NCBI RefSeq assembly: GCF_030060925.1
Contig: NZ_CP045455.1
Location: forward strand, 1,178,001 to 1,242,000
Direction of reading: 5' to 3'
Length of the DNA stretch: 64,000 nucleotides
Origin: Spiroplasma sp. SV19
GTDB taxonomy: Bacteria > Bacillota_I > Bacilli_A > Mycoplasmatales > Mycoplasmataceae
Each line of letters begins with the position of its first letter. The first letter of the stretch is position 1. Below are positions 10,180 to 20,108 of the stretch, in pieces. A model generated the notes under the pieces. That model ran no database searches. It was not told the origin of the DNA and was given only the letters and a program-made list of their open reading frames with translations. Position numbers and translations under genes: made by a program.

Positions 10180-12342
10180 ATGAGTAATAAAAATAAGGAT
10201 AATCTTTTTGCAATTGAACAAATTATTTTAGATTCATCAGCAACAACACAAGATGAAGCTTTTCAAGAATTAGCAACCGTTGCCTATAAGGCAGGCTGTA
10301 TTGATAATATTGAAAAATTAATAAAAGCATTATGAGCACGTGAAAATGAAACATCAACGGGTTTAGAAGATGGGTTTGCGATTCCGCATGCACGAATTAA
10401 AGATATTAAAAAACCAGCTGTTATTTTTGTCCGATATCAGACGGGGTTACAATGACCAACATTTGATAATAGTGCTGTTCAAGTTGCGATTGCTTTAATT
10501 ATTCCAACAAATAAGCAAAATGATATTCATTTGGAAGTATTAAGTAATGTTGCTAAGAAATTATTAAATCCTGATCTTCGTAAGATGTTAAAAACAGAAA
10601 CCGATAAAGCAAAAATTCTAGCATTATTACAAGCAGAAGATGAGGTAGCAGCATCAACTACTGAAAATTATAAGGGGTATGTTTTAGGCATCACAGCTTG
10701 TCCAGCGGGAGTTGCACATACTTATATGGCAGCGAAAAAGATTGAAGATGAAGCAAAACGCTTGGGTTATGCTGTTAAAGTTGAAAAACAAGGGGCAAAT
10801 GGTTTTGAAGATAAATTAACTGCAGAAGATATTCAAAATGCGAATGTCTTAATTATTGCTGCTGCTGTTGTTATTGGTGAACAAGAACGATTTGTTGGTA
10901 TTCCAATTTTAAAAGTAGCAGTTAGTGAACCATTGCATGATGTTGATGGTGTTTTTAAAAAAGCATTGCAAATTATGCGTCAGCTTTCAAATCAACAAAT
11001 TCCTACAACAAAACAAGTTAAAATTAAAAAGGAAAAAGGGTGGTTTAAATTACATTTTAAAGCGGGAGCTGTTAGTTTAAAAAATGCTGTTTTAACTGGA
11101 ATTTCTTATGCTGTTCCTGTTATTGTGGCGGGAACAGCAATTCAAGCTTTAATTACAATTATTATTCAAATTGCAGGAGCTGATTATATTACGCAACATG
11201 CTAATTGGTTAAACACTTTAAGTAATGTTGCTGGGAAAAGTTTAAGTATTTTGTTAGCACCAGTTTTAGCGGCTTATATTGCTTATGCGATGGCTGATAA
11301 ACCAGGATTAACCCCCGGTTTTCTTGGTGGATTAGCGTGTGTTTATGTCACAAAAACAGCTGCTGATGGGACAGTGATTGTTGATGGCCTGGGGTTCTTA
11401 GGGGGCTTGATTACAGGGATTCTGGTTGGATATATGATGAAACTATTTAAAAAATATTTAGTTAGTCAAAAAATGCAAGGCGTCTTAACATGATTTGTTT
11501 ATCCGGTGTTAGGATCATTAATTAGTATGTGTGTAATTTTATTTGTCATTGGTCAACCGTTAGCTTTATTAATTAATGTTATTTTTAGTGGATTAACAAC
11601 GCTCCAAACATCTAATTTAGCAGCCTTATTAGGAATCATTATTGGAATGATGTGTGTTTTTGATTTGGGAGGACCGTTTAATAAAGTGGCATGAGCTTTC
11701 TCATTTGCCTCGTTTTCACAGGCCTTTACTGGTGGACAATTAACTAATCCAACGTTATTAGTACCATATGCTTGTTTTTGAGCAGCCGGAATTGGCACAG
11801 GGTGGACAACAGCGTTAGTAACTTTTATTGGTCGTCGTTTTTCAAATCAGTATGAAAAAGAAGCAGGAAAAATGGCGTGGATTTTATCATCATTAGGAAT
11901 CACAGAAGGGGCGATTCCCTTTGCCTTATCAGATCCATTCCGTGTTATTCCTTCGTTTATGCTAGGAGGAGCTGTTTCGGGAGGCTTATGTGCTGCCTTT
12001 AATTTAGGCTCAACCATTACTGGTGGGGGCTTTATTACAATGGCAGGAATGCAATCAACAACGGGAGCACTTTCAATTGGTGTAGCAATCTTACTGTGGT
12101 TAATTTTTGCTATAATTGGTTGTGCAATATCAACAACATTATTATTAGGTTTAAAATATATTAAGACAAAACCAGTCTTAGAGCAAAAAGTGCAGACTTG
12201 AACAGCTAATATTTTATCATTAGGAATTGTCCCAGCTGTTAAGAAACAGCATTTAAAAAAATTCAATAAATTATCGCCAAGTGAACAAGAACAATATTTA
12301 AATCGAAAACAAAAACGAAGTAATCCTAAGTTAGAAAGGTAA
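10180..12342 (+). CDS. fruA: Fructose-type PTS permease EIIABC
   Basis: A 720-residue fused phosphotransferase that imports and phosphorylates a ketohexose, most likely fructose to fructose-1-phosphate. The EIIA domain (about 1-150) has the phospho-acceptor His70 in GFAIPHARI. The EIIB domain (about 165-265) has Cys174 in ITACPAGVAHTYMAA. The EIIC membrane domain (about 295-690) contains the GGLACVYVTKT and GGAVSGGLCAAF segments. Several TGA codons are read as Trp. The start follows TAAGGAGG. Substrate prediction rests on the fructose-type A-B-C order and motifs. An aminotransferase and ridA follow closely downstream. Confident for family, good for substrate. Confidence 0.92.
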
Positions 12343-12353
12343 AAGTGAGCATT

Positions 12354-13550
12354 ATGAAATATAATTTTGATATTATCATTGATCGTAGTCAAAATTTAGA
12401 TCGGAAATGAGACCAAACTTACATTGCAAAAAACTATCATTTGACTGGTGATAATATCATTAATTCATCAATTGCGGATTTAGATTTTATAACACCATTA
12501 CCAATTATGAATGCTATCTTAGAACGAGCAAAAAAAGGCGTTTACAGTTATAGTTATGTTAGTGATGAACTTTATCAAACAATTAGTGATTGATATCTTC
12601 ATCAGCATCAAGTTATTGTTCCAGTTGATAAAATTAAGTTAGTTCATGGAACTGTTAATGCGTTGCATCAGTTAGTTCAGTGCTTAACAGATATTAATGA
12701 TTATGTTTTAGTTCAAACCCCAGTTTATGGTCCCTTTGGGCACGCGATTATTAATAATAAACGTCGTCTTTTGACAAATCAATTACAATGAGTAGATAAA
12801 AGTTATCAAATTGATTTTGCAATGTTTGAAGCAATTATTCAAAAATATCGGCCAAAATTATTTATTTTATGTAATCCACATAACCCAGGAGGGCGGGTTT
12901 GAACAAGAGAAGAATTACAAAAAATAATTGTTATTTGTCAGCAATATCGTGTTTTAATAATATCAGATGAAGTACACGGAGATTTAGCCTTACCAAATGT
13001 TAAATTTCATTCGTTACTATCATTTACAATGCCAGATAATTATCTAATTGTTTGTAATTCACCAAATAAGGCTTTTAATCTTGGTGGTTTAAAATCATCA
13101 TATGTAATTACTCATAATGAGATGTTAAGAACTAAAATTGATGAACAATATCAACGTGGTTCAATTACATCCCCGAATGTTTTTACAATTCCAGCCTATC
13201 TTGCTGCTTATAATAATTCAGAAGTAGTAATGTGAAAGACAACAATGTTAAGTTATGTTGCAAAAAATTATAATTATGTTCAAGAAAAACTAGCGAGCAT
13301 TTCTGGTTTAAAAATTATGCAACTAGAAGCGTCGTATTTGGTTTGAATTAATTATGCGGAAACTAACATGACTTCACAAGAAGTCAATGAACTATTATGA
13401 AAACATAAACTAATTGTTAGTAAAGATGATGATTTTGTTGAAGCACCACCATCGTGTTTTAGAATTAATATTGGAACATCATTTGCGATGGTGGTAAAAT
13501 TAGTTAATATTTTAGTAACAATTTTTACGAAAGAAGAAAGGAAAATTTAA
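12354..13550 (+). CDS. PatB/MalY-type PLP aminotransferase (cystathionine beta-lyase-like)
   Basis: A 398-residue fold-type I pyridoxal-phosphate enzyme. It has the [18 protein letters not shown] signature, the aspartate motif ISDEVHGDL, and the PLP lysine Lys239 in [10 protein letters not shown]. This is the MalY/PatB subgroup, whose members cleave cystathionine or act as C-S lyases; general aminotransferase activity is also possible. It begins 11 bases after the fructose PTS gene and ends one base before ridA, so the three are probably co-transcribed. RidA removes the enamine/imine intermediates made by PLP lyases, which suits the pairing. Five or more TGA codons are Trp. Confidence 0.85.
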
Positions 13551-13551
13551 G

Positions 13552-13935
13552 ATGAGTAAAAGAATTATCGCAACTAGCTTAGCTCCTGAGGCGATTGGCC
13601 CATATTCACAAGCAATTAAAGCGGGGAACTTTTTATATATTTCAGGGCAACTACCGTTAGATCCATCAACAATGACTTTTGGGGGAACAACAATTACTGA
13701 ACAAACAAAATGGTCATTGGAGAATCTGAAAGCAATTATTCAATCAGCTGGTTATAGTTTGGTAAATGTTGTTAAAGTTAACATTTTCTTAAAAGATATC
13801 AATGATTTTGCCGCAATGAATGAAGTGTACAAAACATATTTTACGGCGGATTTCCCAGCTCGGTCAGCCGTAGCGGTTGCAGGGTTGCCAAAAGATGCCT
13901 TAGTTGAAATTGAGGCAGTTGCTTATTTAGAATAA
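13552..13935 (+). CDS. ridA: RidA-family reactive intermediate deaminase
   Basis: A 127-residue RidA/YjgF/UK114 protein that hydrolyses reactive 2-aminoacrylate-type enamines to keto acids. Family motifs are visible: [15 protein letters not shown] near the N-terminus, the central ISGQLPLDP, and the C-terminal [23 protein letters not shown] with the conserved arginine of the active cleft. The length is typical. It follows the PLP lyase by one base, and its AAAGGA ribosome site lies inside the lyase's 3' end. Functional pairing with the lyase is inference from context; the family call is secure. Confidence 0.94.
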   Translation: MSKRIIATSLAPEAIGPYSQAIKAGNFLYISGQLPLDPSTMTFGGTTITEQTKWSLENLKAIIQSAGYSLVNVVKVNIFLKDINDFAAMNEVYKTYFTADFPARSAVAVAGLPKDALVEIEAVAYLE

Positions 13936-13956
13936 TTAATTACATTTTATGTTAAG

Positions 13957-13982
13957 ACAAAGAAAAGAGTTTCTTTGTTTTT
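13957..13982 (+). terminator. Intrinsic terminator after ridA
   Basis: ACAAAGAAA and TTTCTTTGT form a 9-bp stem around AGAG, followed by T-rich sequence. It closes the PTS-lyase-ridA transcript. Confidence 0.8.
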
Positions 13983-14066
13983 ATTATGTATTTTTATTTG
14001 TAAAAGTTTATTTAATAAGAAGATTTTACAAAGTAATGTTAAAATATTAAATTTCTTAAATTAGGG

Positions 14067-14103
14067 TTATCTCGTTATTTATTATGAGATAAAGTGTTAT
14101 AAT
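14067..14103 (+). promoter_or_regulatory. Promoter region with inverted repeat, hypothetical gene 14128
   Basis: TTATCTC (14067-14073) and GAGATAA (14086-14092) form a 7-bp inverted repeat just upstream of a TATAAT -10 box (14098-14103). The repeat covers the expected -35 area and could be an operator. The start codon is 24 bases after the -10 box. Confidence 0.5.
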
Positions 14104-14127
14104 TATTTGTAACGAGGGATTAAAATT

Positions 14128-14331
14128 ATGAAAAAAGAACAAGAAAATAACCAATTAACTGCAGCTGAAATTCAACAAAAACTACAAGAAATTGAAAATA
14201 ATTTTAAATGTGTACCAGAAGTTTTAAATGGTGTTGGGTTTTGTGCTAAATCATTTGATGAAAATGGAAAACTAATTACACAAGAAGTGGGAGCAGAGTC
14301 TAAAAATAACATTTTTAAATGTTATTTTTAA
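14128..14331 (+). CDS. Small hypothetical protein
   Basis: A 67-residue soluble protein that I do not recognise. The N-terminal half is charged and probably helical (QLTAAEIQQKLQEIENN); the C-terminal half has a Gly-rich GVGFCAKSFDENGK segment and ends NIFKCYF. Its last codons overlap a hairpin (AAAAATAACATTT with its complement) that may act as the transcript terminator. It has its own promoter and an AACGAGGG ribosome site. It sits directly upstream of the poly-T tracts and the restriction-modification genes, so it could be a control protein for them, but no HTH is evident and this is only positional. Confidence 0.5.
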   Translation: MKKEQENNQLTAAEIQQKLQEIENNFKCVPEVLNGVGFCAKSFDENGKLITQEVGAESKNNIFKCYF

Positions 14332-14340
14332 ATAAAATGC

Positions 14341-14380
14341 TTTTTTTTTTTTTTTTTTACTTTTTTTTTTTTTTTTTTTT
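14341..14380 (+). repeat. Two long poly-T tracts (18 and 20 T)
   Basis: 18 T residues (14341-14358), then AC, then 20 T residues (14361-14380). Such tracts are prone to slipped-strand length change. They lie immediately upstream of a TATAAT at 14384, so their length sets the distance between upstream promoter sequence and the -10 box of the methyltransferase gene. Confidence 0.9.
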
Positions 14381-14383
14381 CAT

Positions 14384-14389
14384 TATAAT
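14384..14389 (+). promoter_or_regulatory. -10 box of the restriction-modification genes
   Basis: TATAAT starting three bases after the 20-T tract and 26 bases before the methyltransferase ATG. The -35 position falls inside the T tract. Confidence 0.55.
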
Positions 14390-14414
14390 AAAAAATAAAA
14401 AGCAAGGAGGTTCT

Positions 14415-15038
14415 ATGTATAGAGTAGATAGAAATAATTTTTATAAAAATGAAAAAAAGTCAAATATTTATACTCCCAATTATGTATCTGAGTTTTTATT
14501 TAAAATTCTAAGCACCCATATAAAAGAGGGATATATTTTTGATCCATGTGTTGGGAAAGGTTCCTTATTAATTCCTTGGGAAAAAGCGGGATGAAAAATT
14601 AAAGGTGTTGATATTGAAGATCATAACTTTTCTAATACAATTATTAAAAATTATTTAGAATTAACAAACAACGATTTAGAAAACAAAATTCCATCATTAG
14701 TAATAATGAATCCACCTTTTAATATTGATGAAAAAACAAAAGAATATATTTGAAAATTTTATGGGAGTAGACCCTTACTACCTGAAGTTTGATTTAGAAA
14801 AGTTATTGAATTATTTGGAAAAGATATTCCTATTGTTATGTTTACACCATATGGTTTTAGATTAAATCAATCAGGTGAAAGCAAGCGATGAATGAATTTT
14901 ATTAATAAAAATTATCCTGAAATATCTTCTATTATTTCTTTACCAAAAAATGTTTTTGATAATGTTTTATTTCATTCTGAAATTCTTATTTTTAATATTA
15001 AAACACTTAAACCACATTATTTTTTAGGAGAGAAATAA
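14415..15038 (+). CDS. N6-adenine DNA methyltransferase (type II-like)
   Basis: A 207-residue DNA methyltransferase. The AdoMet-binding motif I is DPCVGKG (43-49) and the catalytic motif IV is NPPF (99-102), the N6-adenine form. It is short for a complete type II enzyme, but both core motifs are intact and no obvious truncation is seen. GCAAGGAGG precedes the ATG. It ends one base before the endonuclease GTG, as expected for a restriction-modification pair. With the endonuclease frameshifted it may now act as a solitary methylase. The target is probably the sequence shared with the EcoRI-like partner, containing AATT, but that is inference. Confidence 0.82.
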
Positions 15039-15039
15039 C

Positions 15040-15767
15040 GTGGCAACTTCAGAGCAATTAAGAATGAATAAAAATCAACATAGACCAAAAAATCTAAATA
15101 GTAAAAAAGATGATAAAGAAATATACTATGCAATGCAAAAAGTTATTAAGTACTTAGTAAAACGATTTGAAAACATTTCAAACATTGATGAAAAAAATAA
15201 GGAATTTTATATTGAATATTCTAAAACTATATCAATTGGTTTTATGAATAAAATGATTAAAAATAAGTGTATAAGACGAGAATATTTTAATGCTTTTGAT
15301 GATAGAAGCATTAAACCTGATGGAGGAATTCTATTATTAAAATCTACTTCTGATGAAGAATTTTGTAGAGTGTTACTAGTTTCTGAGATAAAACGTCAAG
15401 GAACTAATGACCAGCTAGAAAAAGAAGGAAAACCAAAACAGGCTAAAGGAAATGCAATTGAAAGACTTGGCAAAAATTTGATTGGCATTAGGACAATGAT
15501 GATGCATGAAAGTATAACACCTTTTGTTTGTTTTGGTTGAGGCTGTGATTTTAATCATGAAGATAGTTATATTGATTCAAAAATATTATGATGAATGAAT
15601 TTTATCCCTTAAATAAAACTTATGTTTTTAAAAAAGATGGTTCATCAGGTTATAATTATTTTTCTCCAGTATCTATGTACTTTAGAGAACAAATGTGAAG
15701 TGAAGATGAAATGTATGATATTTTAAAAGAAGTTGCTGAAACATCATTTCGTTATTATACGCAGTAA
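15040..15767 (+). pseudogene. EcoRI-family restriction endonuclease, frameshifted
   Basis: The first frame (GTG at 15040, AGGAG ribosome site, stop at 15610) gives 190 residues with the EcoRI-family core: SIKPDGGI (catalytic Asp94), VLLVSEIKRQG (Glu116 and Lys118) and GNAIER (137-142). From memory of R.EcoRI these match SIKPDGGI, VLVAEAKHQG and GNAIER, the last being its AATT-recognition segment. After about 15590 the similarity continues in another frame (15597-15767), which encodes NEFYPLNKTYVFKKDG and then YFREQMWSEDEMYDILKEVA, resembling the EcoRI C-terminus. A single indel near 15590-15600 therefore separates catalytic core from C-terminus. Reconstructed length is about 240 residues against 277 for EcoRI. 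Confidence 0.82.
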
Positions 15768-15875
15768 TATTTAAAAATATTTTTAATACTTTTTACTTGT
15801 AAAATAATTAATTTTAAAAGTTGTTTTTATTAAAGGATAAGGTAAGATTTATATGTGAGGAGAATGTGATTAAAA

Positions 15876-16556
15876 ATGTTTGGATTAGCACAAATAACAG
15901 GGTTAGTTTACTTTGTTTTTATTATAATTACAGGTTTGTTTATTTTAGGATGATTAACATTTAGTTTTGTTCTACTTGGATATAAAAAGCGGAAAACAGA
16001 TTTAGAACCACGAAAATTATTACGAAAAATGTTAGATGATAATGATTTTGAAGATGTTAATATTGGGGAACGAAAACATGTTATTAAAGCACATAATTTT
16101 TCTAAAATAAGTAATGCCGTAGTTATTCGCCAAAGTGACTATAAAGATCAAAGTATTACTAAGATTTATGATATGATTTTTCATTTTTATTATGTTTATA
16201 ATAAAAAAACAAAAGAATCAAAGTCTTTTTTTTGACTGAAATTTTTATCATGATTTTTAGTGATTACTTTATTTTTATTTATTGGGACAACAATCTTAGT
16301 TGTTTTAACACAATATTTAAAAGACAATGATGTTATTAATGGAATCGGGATTGCAATTCAGGTTTTATCAATTATGGGTGTTATTTTCTTAATTCTTGGT
16401 TGGTTTTGTTGAACAAATTTAGTAGAACATTATCGACAAGATTTAATAACATTGGCAACAGAATATTTATCAGATAAAGATTTAAAGACTTTTAAAATTT
16501 ACACTAGTTTTAAAGCTTTCTTTCCATTTTCTGAAAATGTCATTTGTTTTTGTTAA
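15876..16556 (+). CDS. Hypothetical membrane protein
   Basis: A 226-residue protein, unrecognised. It has one N-terminal membrane helix (about 5-28), a charged cytosolic loop (about 30-120) with a basic KKRKTDLEPRKLLRK stretch, and two more helices near 125-145 and 160-180, then a soluble tail. The ATG at 15876 was chosen over one at 15864 because the AGGAG at 15858-15862 abuts the earlier ATG; spacing to 15876 is long but workable. TGA codons are Trp. It is located between the restriction genes and the guanine riboswitch and is probably transcribed alone. The topology superficially resembles DUF3137-type proteins; I would not assign a function. Confidence 0.7.
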
Positions 16557-16561
16557 AGGGA

Positions 16562-16590
16562 TTGAATTTTATAATTTAATTCGGTATATT
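16562..16590 (+). promoter_or_regulatory. Promoter of the guanine riboswitch transcript
   Basis: TTGAAT (16562-16567) and TATATT (16585-16590) with a 17-bp spacer, placing the transcript start about 18 bases before the riboswitch P1 stem. Confidence 0.7.
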
Positions 16591-16614
16591 TAAAGAGTAA
16601 ATATATTAAACACC

Positions 16615-16682
16615 ACCTGTATATGCTAGTAATATGGTCTAGCGTTTCTACGTCTTACCACTGTAATAAAGACTCTATAGGT
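16615..16682 (+). ncRNA. Guanine (purine-class) riboswitch
   Basis: P1 pairs ACCTGTA (16615-16621) with TATAGGT (16676-16682). The conserved loop and junction segments are present: TAATATGG in L2, GTTTCTAC in J2/3 and ACCACTGTAATA in L3, with P3 stems GTCTT and AAGAC. The discriminating base in J3/1 is C (16675, in TCTATAGG), which pairs with guanine; adenine riboswitches have U there. The downstream gene is an NCS2 purine permease. An expression-platform hairpin, GTTAATGC with GCGTTAAC (16681-16705), overlaps the 3' side of P1, so ligand binding and hairpin formation appear mutually dependent. Confidence 0.93.
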
Positions 16683-16705
16683 TAATGCTTTCTTTTTGCG
16701 TTAAC
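16681..16705 (+). promoter_or_regulatory. Expression-platform hairpin of the guanine riboswitch
   Basis: GTTAATGC and GCGTTAAC form an 8-bp stem (one G-T pair) sharing its first bases with the 3' strand of riboswitch P1. Only a weak T-rich tail follows, so attenuation by termination is plausible but not certain. Confidence 0.6.
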
Positions 16706-16770
16706 TTATGTTTATAAACAAGGTTAATGTTTTTTATTTTTACAATAAATTTGAATGGAGAGTTAGATAT

Positions 16771-18201
16771 ATGTTTAAAAAAAAGATTGAGACTTTTTTT
16801 CGATTTGATGATTTCAAAACTACTTTTAAAAAAGAAATTATTGGTGGTTTAACAACGTTTTTAGCAATGTTATATATTTTATCAGTCCAGCCAAATATGT
16901 TATCGGCTGCACCAGATATTAATCATCCAACAGATCCAAGTCAGAATATGGCTTTTGGAGGAATTTTTATTGCAACAGCTCTTGCATCTTTTATTGCAAC
17001 ATTAATTATGGGTTTATCAGCTAATATGCCAGTTGGCTTAGCGCCAGGAATGGGATTAAATGCTGTTTTTACTTTTAATGTCGCTAATAATGGTTTGGGT
17101 TATCAAGGAGCTTTAATTGCAGTTATGATTTCTGCTATTATTTTCTGTCTTATTTCAGTAACAAAATTACGAACAATTGTTATTAATGCGATTACAAATT
17201 CATTAAAATTAGCAATTGGAGCTGGAATAGGATTTTTTATTGCCTATATTGGTTTACATAATATTGGTTTTGTTGGTGATAATGCTGTTACTCCCGGCGG
17301 AATTGTTGTTAATGGTGGAATTCCAGTTGCAACATTAGGAAATTTAAAGACTAATTGGCCAATGATTTTAATGGGCTTTGGAGTCTTAATTTTAATTTTT
17401 ATTTTGCACTTTAATAAAATACCTGGTGCAATTGCAATTGCAATTTTAGGTGGTTTGGGTGTTTCGCTAATTATTGGTAATGTGATTGATAGTGATTTTA
17501 TTCGCACAAATTTTGCCTACTGAAGAGGGTGAAGTTATAGCGATTTTAATGGTTTTGGTACTAATTTAAAATCAACTTTTTCGGAATTTACTAATCTGAA
17601 AATTTGAACATCACCAATTATGTATATTTCAATTTTTGTTTTTTTATTTGTGGACTTTTTTGATACAACAGGAACGTTATATTCTGTTTCAACACAAATT
17701 TCAGCAGCAACAGGACGAGAATATGAATTAAAACCACGAGCTTTAATTGCGGATTCAGTCGGAACTTTAGTTGGGGGAACATTAGGGTGTTCGTCTGTCA
17801 CAAGTTTTGTTGAATCAACAACAGGAGTTTCTCAGGGCGCACGAACTGGTTTTTCAGCAATTATTACTGGAACAATGTTTTTAGTTGCAATCCCGCTATT
17901 TCCAATTTTTAAATTAATTACGCCAGCCATTGCTGGTGCGGCGGTTATTTTTGTTGGAACATTAATGGTTAGTCAAATTAAAGATATTGAATGAGCAAAA
18001 CCAGAATTTGGGATTACTGCTTTCTTTACTATTATTACAATGATTGTTACCTTTTCAATTACAAATGGTCTAGCACTTGGTTTCATTGCGTATGCCTTAA
18101 TTTGTTTAATTACCAAAAAAGCAAAAACGGTTGCAATTCCAATTTATATTTTAGATCTCTGTTTTATTGGCTATTTTATTGCTTTTGCCTTTGTACAGTA
18201 A
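16771..18201 (+). CDS. NCS2-family guanine/hypoxanthine permease
   Basis: A 476-residue integral membrane transporter of the AzgA/PbuG-like NCS2 branch, importing purine bases for salvage. Visible features are KKEIIGGLTTFLAMLYILSV at the N-terminus, the NMPVGLAPGMGLNAVF segment and the DFFDTTGTL motif with its catalytic-site acidic residues. The start at 16771 (MFKKKIETF) follows GGAGAG by 8 bases; an in-frame ATG at 16708 lies inside the riboswitch leader and has no ribosome site. TGA codons are Trp. The guanine riboswitch upstream indicates repression when guanine is abundant, and a purine nucleoside phosphorylase follows after a terminator. Confidence 0.93.
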
Positions 18202-18222
18202 AATTGAAAAAGATAAATTTAT

Positions 18223-18252
18223 AAAAAAACTCTTTAAAAAAGAGTTTTTTTA
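18223..18252 (+). terminator. Intrinsic terminator after the purine permease
   Basis: AAAAAACTCTTT pairs with AAAGAGTTTTTT around a short A-rich loop and ends in a T run. Confidence 0.85.
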
Positions 18253-18333
18253 TTAAAAATAATATCCAAGAATAATTGTATTAATAATAACTTTATTTTA
18301 AAATATAATAGAAAGAACAAGGAGGCCAACAAT

Positions 18334-19173
18334 ATGCGTTTAGATAATAAACTTTATGATGAAAATTTAACAGCAGCCGTTAATTTTTTGCAACAAAAAG
18401 TAACTGATTGAAAAGACTATCAAGTCTTAATGGTGCTTGGTTCGGGATATAATCATCTTGCTGATTCATTCAAGATTAATCATAGTATTAAATATGCTGA
18501 TATTCCATTTTGACCAATTTGTACAGCACCATATCACTTTGGCAATTTAGTTTTTGCTGAACACAATGGTAAAAAAGTGGTTTTTATGCAAGGACGGCAC
18601 CATTATTGTGAGGGCTATAGTATGAGTGAAATTGCTTTTCCAATTTATACTTTATCGTTATTAAATGTGCAAATAATGATAGCATCTAATGCGGCAGCTA
18701 GTTTAAATGCCCAAGCAATTAAAATTGGTGAAATATGTGCAATCACAGATCACATTAATGCTTTTGGTGATAATCCCATTATTGGGTTAAATAACCCACG
18801 GTTAGGAATTCGCTGACCAATTCCTCAAAATTTATATGATGATAAGTTGCGACAATTATTATTAACGGTTGCTGAAAAAAATGATATTAAATTAAGAACA
18901 GGAGTATATGTTGGTTATCCAGGGGGAATATTTGAAACAGCTAGTGAAGCAAGGATGTATAAACCATATGCTCAAATGATTGGAATGAGTATTGTTCCTG
19001 AAGCAATCGCGGCATTTCATAGTGGCATGAAAGTTGCTGGTTTAACAACAGCAACCGTTTGTTCAATTGGTGATAATCCTGATTTTGTTGATGATGACTA
19101 TATTATGAAACAAACCCAAAAAATGGCAGTTGATTTAAAAGTTTTATTAGTGGAATTGTTAGCAGTAATTTAA
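18334..19173 (+). CDS. punA: Purine nucleoside phosphorylase, type II (trimeric)
   Basis: Cleaves guanosine and inosine with phosphate to free base and ribose-1-phosphate in purine salvage. The 279-residue chain fits the NP-II trimeric family rather than the hexameric DeoD type. It has LMVLGSGYNHL at the phosphate site, FMQGRHHYCEGYSMSEIAFP, SNAAASLN, the MSIVPEAIAAFHSGM substrate region and the late DDDYIMK segment. AAGGAGG precedes the ATG by 9 bases. TGA codons at three places are Trp. Co-location with the riboswitch-controlled permease marks this stretch as a purine-salvage cluster, though a terminator separates the two transcripts. Confidence 0.92.
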
Positions 19174-19176
19174 AAA

Positions 19177-19200
19177 AACAGAATTATTATTCTGTTTTTT
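19177..19200. terminator. Terminator shared by punA and pnuC
   Basis: AACAGAAT and ATTCTGTT form an 8-bp stem with a TATT loop and T run. The stop codon of the convergent pnuC gene (19187-19189) lies inside the hairpin, and A-rich flanks on the left make it usable on both strands. Confidence 0.85.
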
Positions 19201-20101
19201 CTTTGTTTAAATAACCACTTCAAATTAAAAAACCAATAACTGTATTAACAGTAAAGAAACTCATTTGAATTAACATATTAATATTGATTGATATTGGATG
19301 ATTAGCACCAATACTATTTATTCCAGCAAACATTGAGAACTGTAAAACATTAGAAATTAATCACAAAATTCATTGCTCTTTTAATCGTAAAAACATTAGA
19401 ATTGACGCAACAATCGCAATACTATTAGTAATACTATCAAAAACATGTGGAACTGGTTGATATAAATAAGCATAATCTGTTTTAACAATAGCATAATGAA
19501 AAGCAGGAATCTCATAGTATCAAGCAACTGTTAAAACAGCACAAGCACTTAGGGCAATTGGTGTTATAATTCATCATTTTGAGGTTCTAATATTTAAAGA
19601 AGAATTTTGTTCAAAGACTAATGTTTTTTGTCAAATGTATCATCCAATAAATTGAAAGGGTAAATAAAAAAATAAGTTTAATTGGGCATCACCGGTATAA
19701 CCAAAATCAAATGCAAATAATCCAAAAGTTGTAACATTAATTAAACCTCAGAAAAAGTTACTCATTTTTCCAAAACTAATTAAAAAAACATTTAAAATAC
19801 CAGTAAAACTAACTAACCCACTTAAAGAATAAAGAGTTGCGTCGATTCATTTTGGCATATTCCCTAAATAAGGCTTTGGAGTGTTTAGAACATTTACAAT
19901 ACTAAAAAAAGAGGGATTATTATAAGGATCAATAAAATGATTAAAATCAAAAAAAGATAATAATGTCACAATAATTCCAATACATATTAAAAGAATTTTA
20001 AAAGTCTTTGGTAATTCTTTAATATCTTTCCAAATTGTCTTTATACCCAGAAAATTAATTGGTCGGGTAATTATGAATCATTTCTGCTGTTTATTTTTCA
20101 T
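19187..20101 (-). CDS. pnuC: PnuC-like nicotinamide riboside/vitamin transporter
   Basis: A 304-residue membrane protein with about seven hydrophobic helices, open only with TGA = Trp. PnuC-family features are present: the FFWGLINVTTFGLFAFDFGYTGDAQLN core with its Trp-x-x-Asn pattern, FQFIGWYIWQ, and a later VFDSITNSIAIVASILMFLRLKEQWILWLISN segment. These facilitators take up nicotinamide riboside, trapped afterwards by phosphorylation, which fits an organism lacking de novo NAD synthesis; an NAD kinase is at 27750. Substrate could instead be another vitamin (riboflavin or thiamine Pnu proteins), so the exact ligand is uncertain. The gene has no standard-code open frame, so it is easily missed. 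Confidence 0.85.
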
Positions 20102-20108
20102 TTTAGAT

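Noticed and set aside
11847-12392. 181-residue open frame on the minus strand
   Set aside because: It is antisense to the EIIC part of the fructose PTS gene, whose plus-strand protein is clearly real. Composition fits a shadow frame.
16708-16770. Earlier ATG start for the purine permease
   Set aside because: It lies in the riboswitch leader without a ribosome site. The family N-terminus begins at 16771 with GGAGAG in front.
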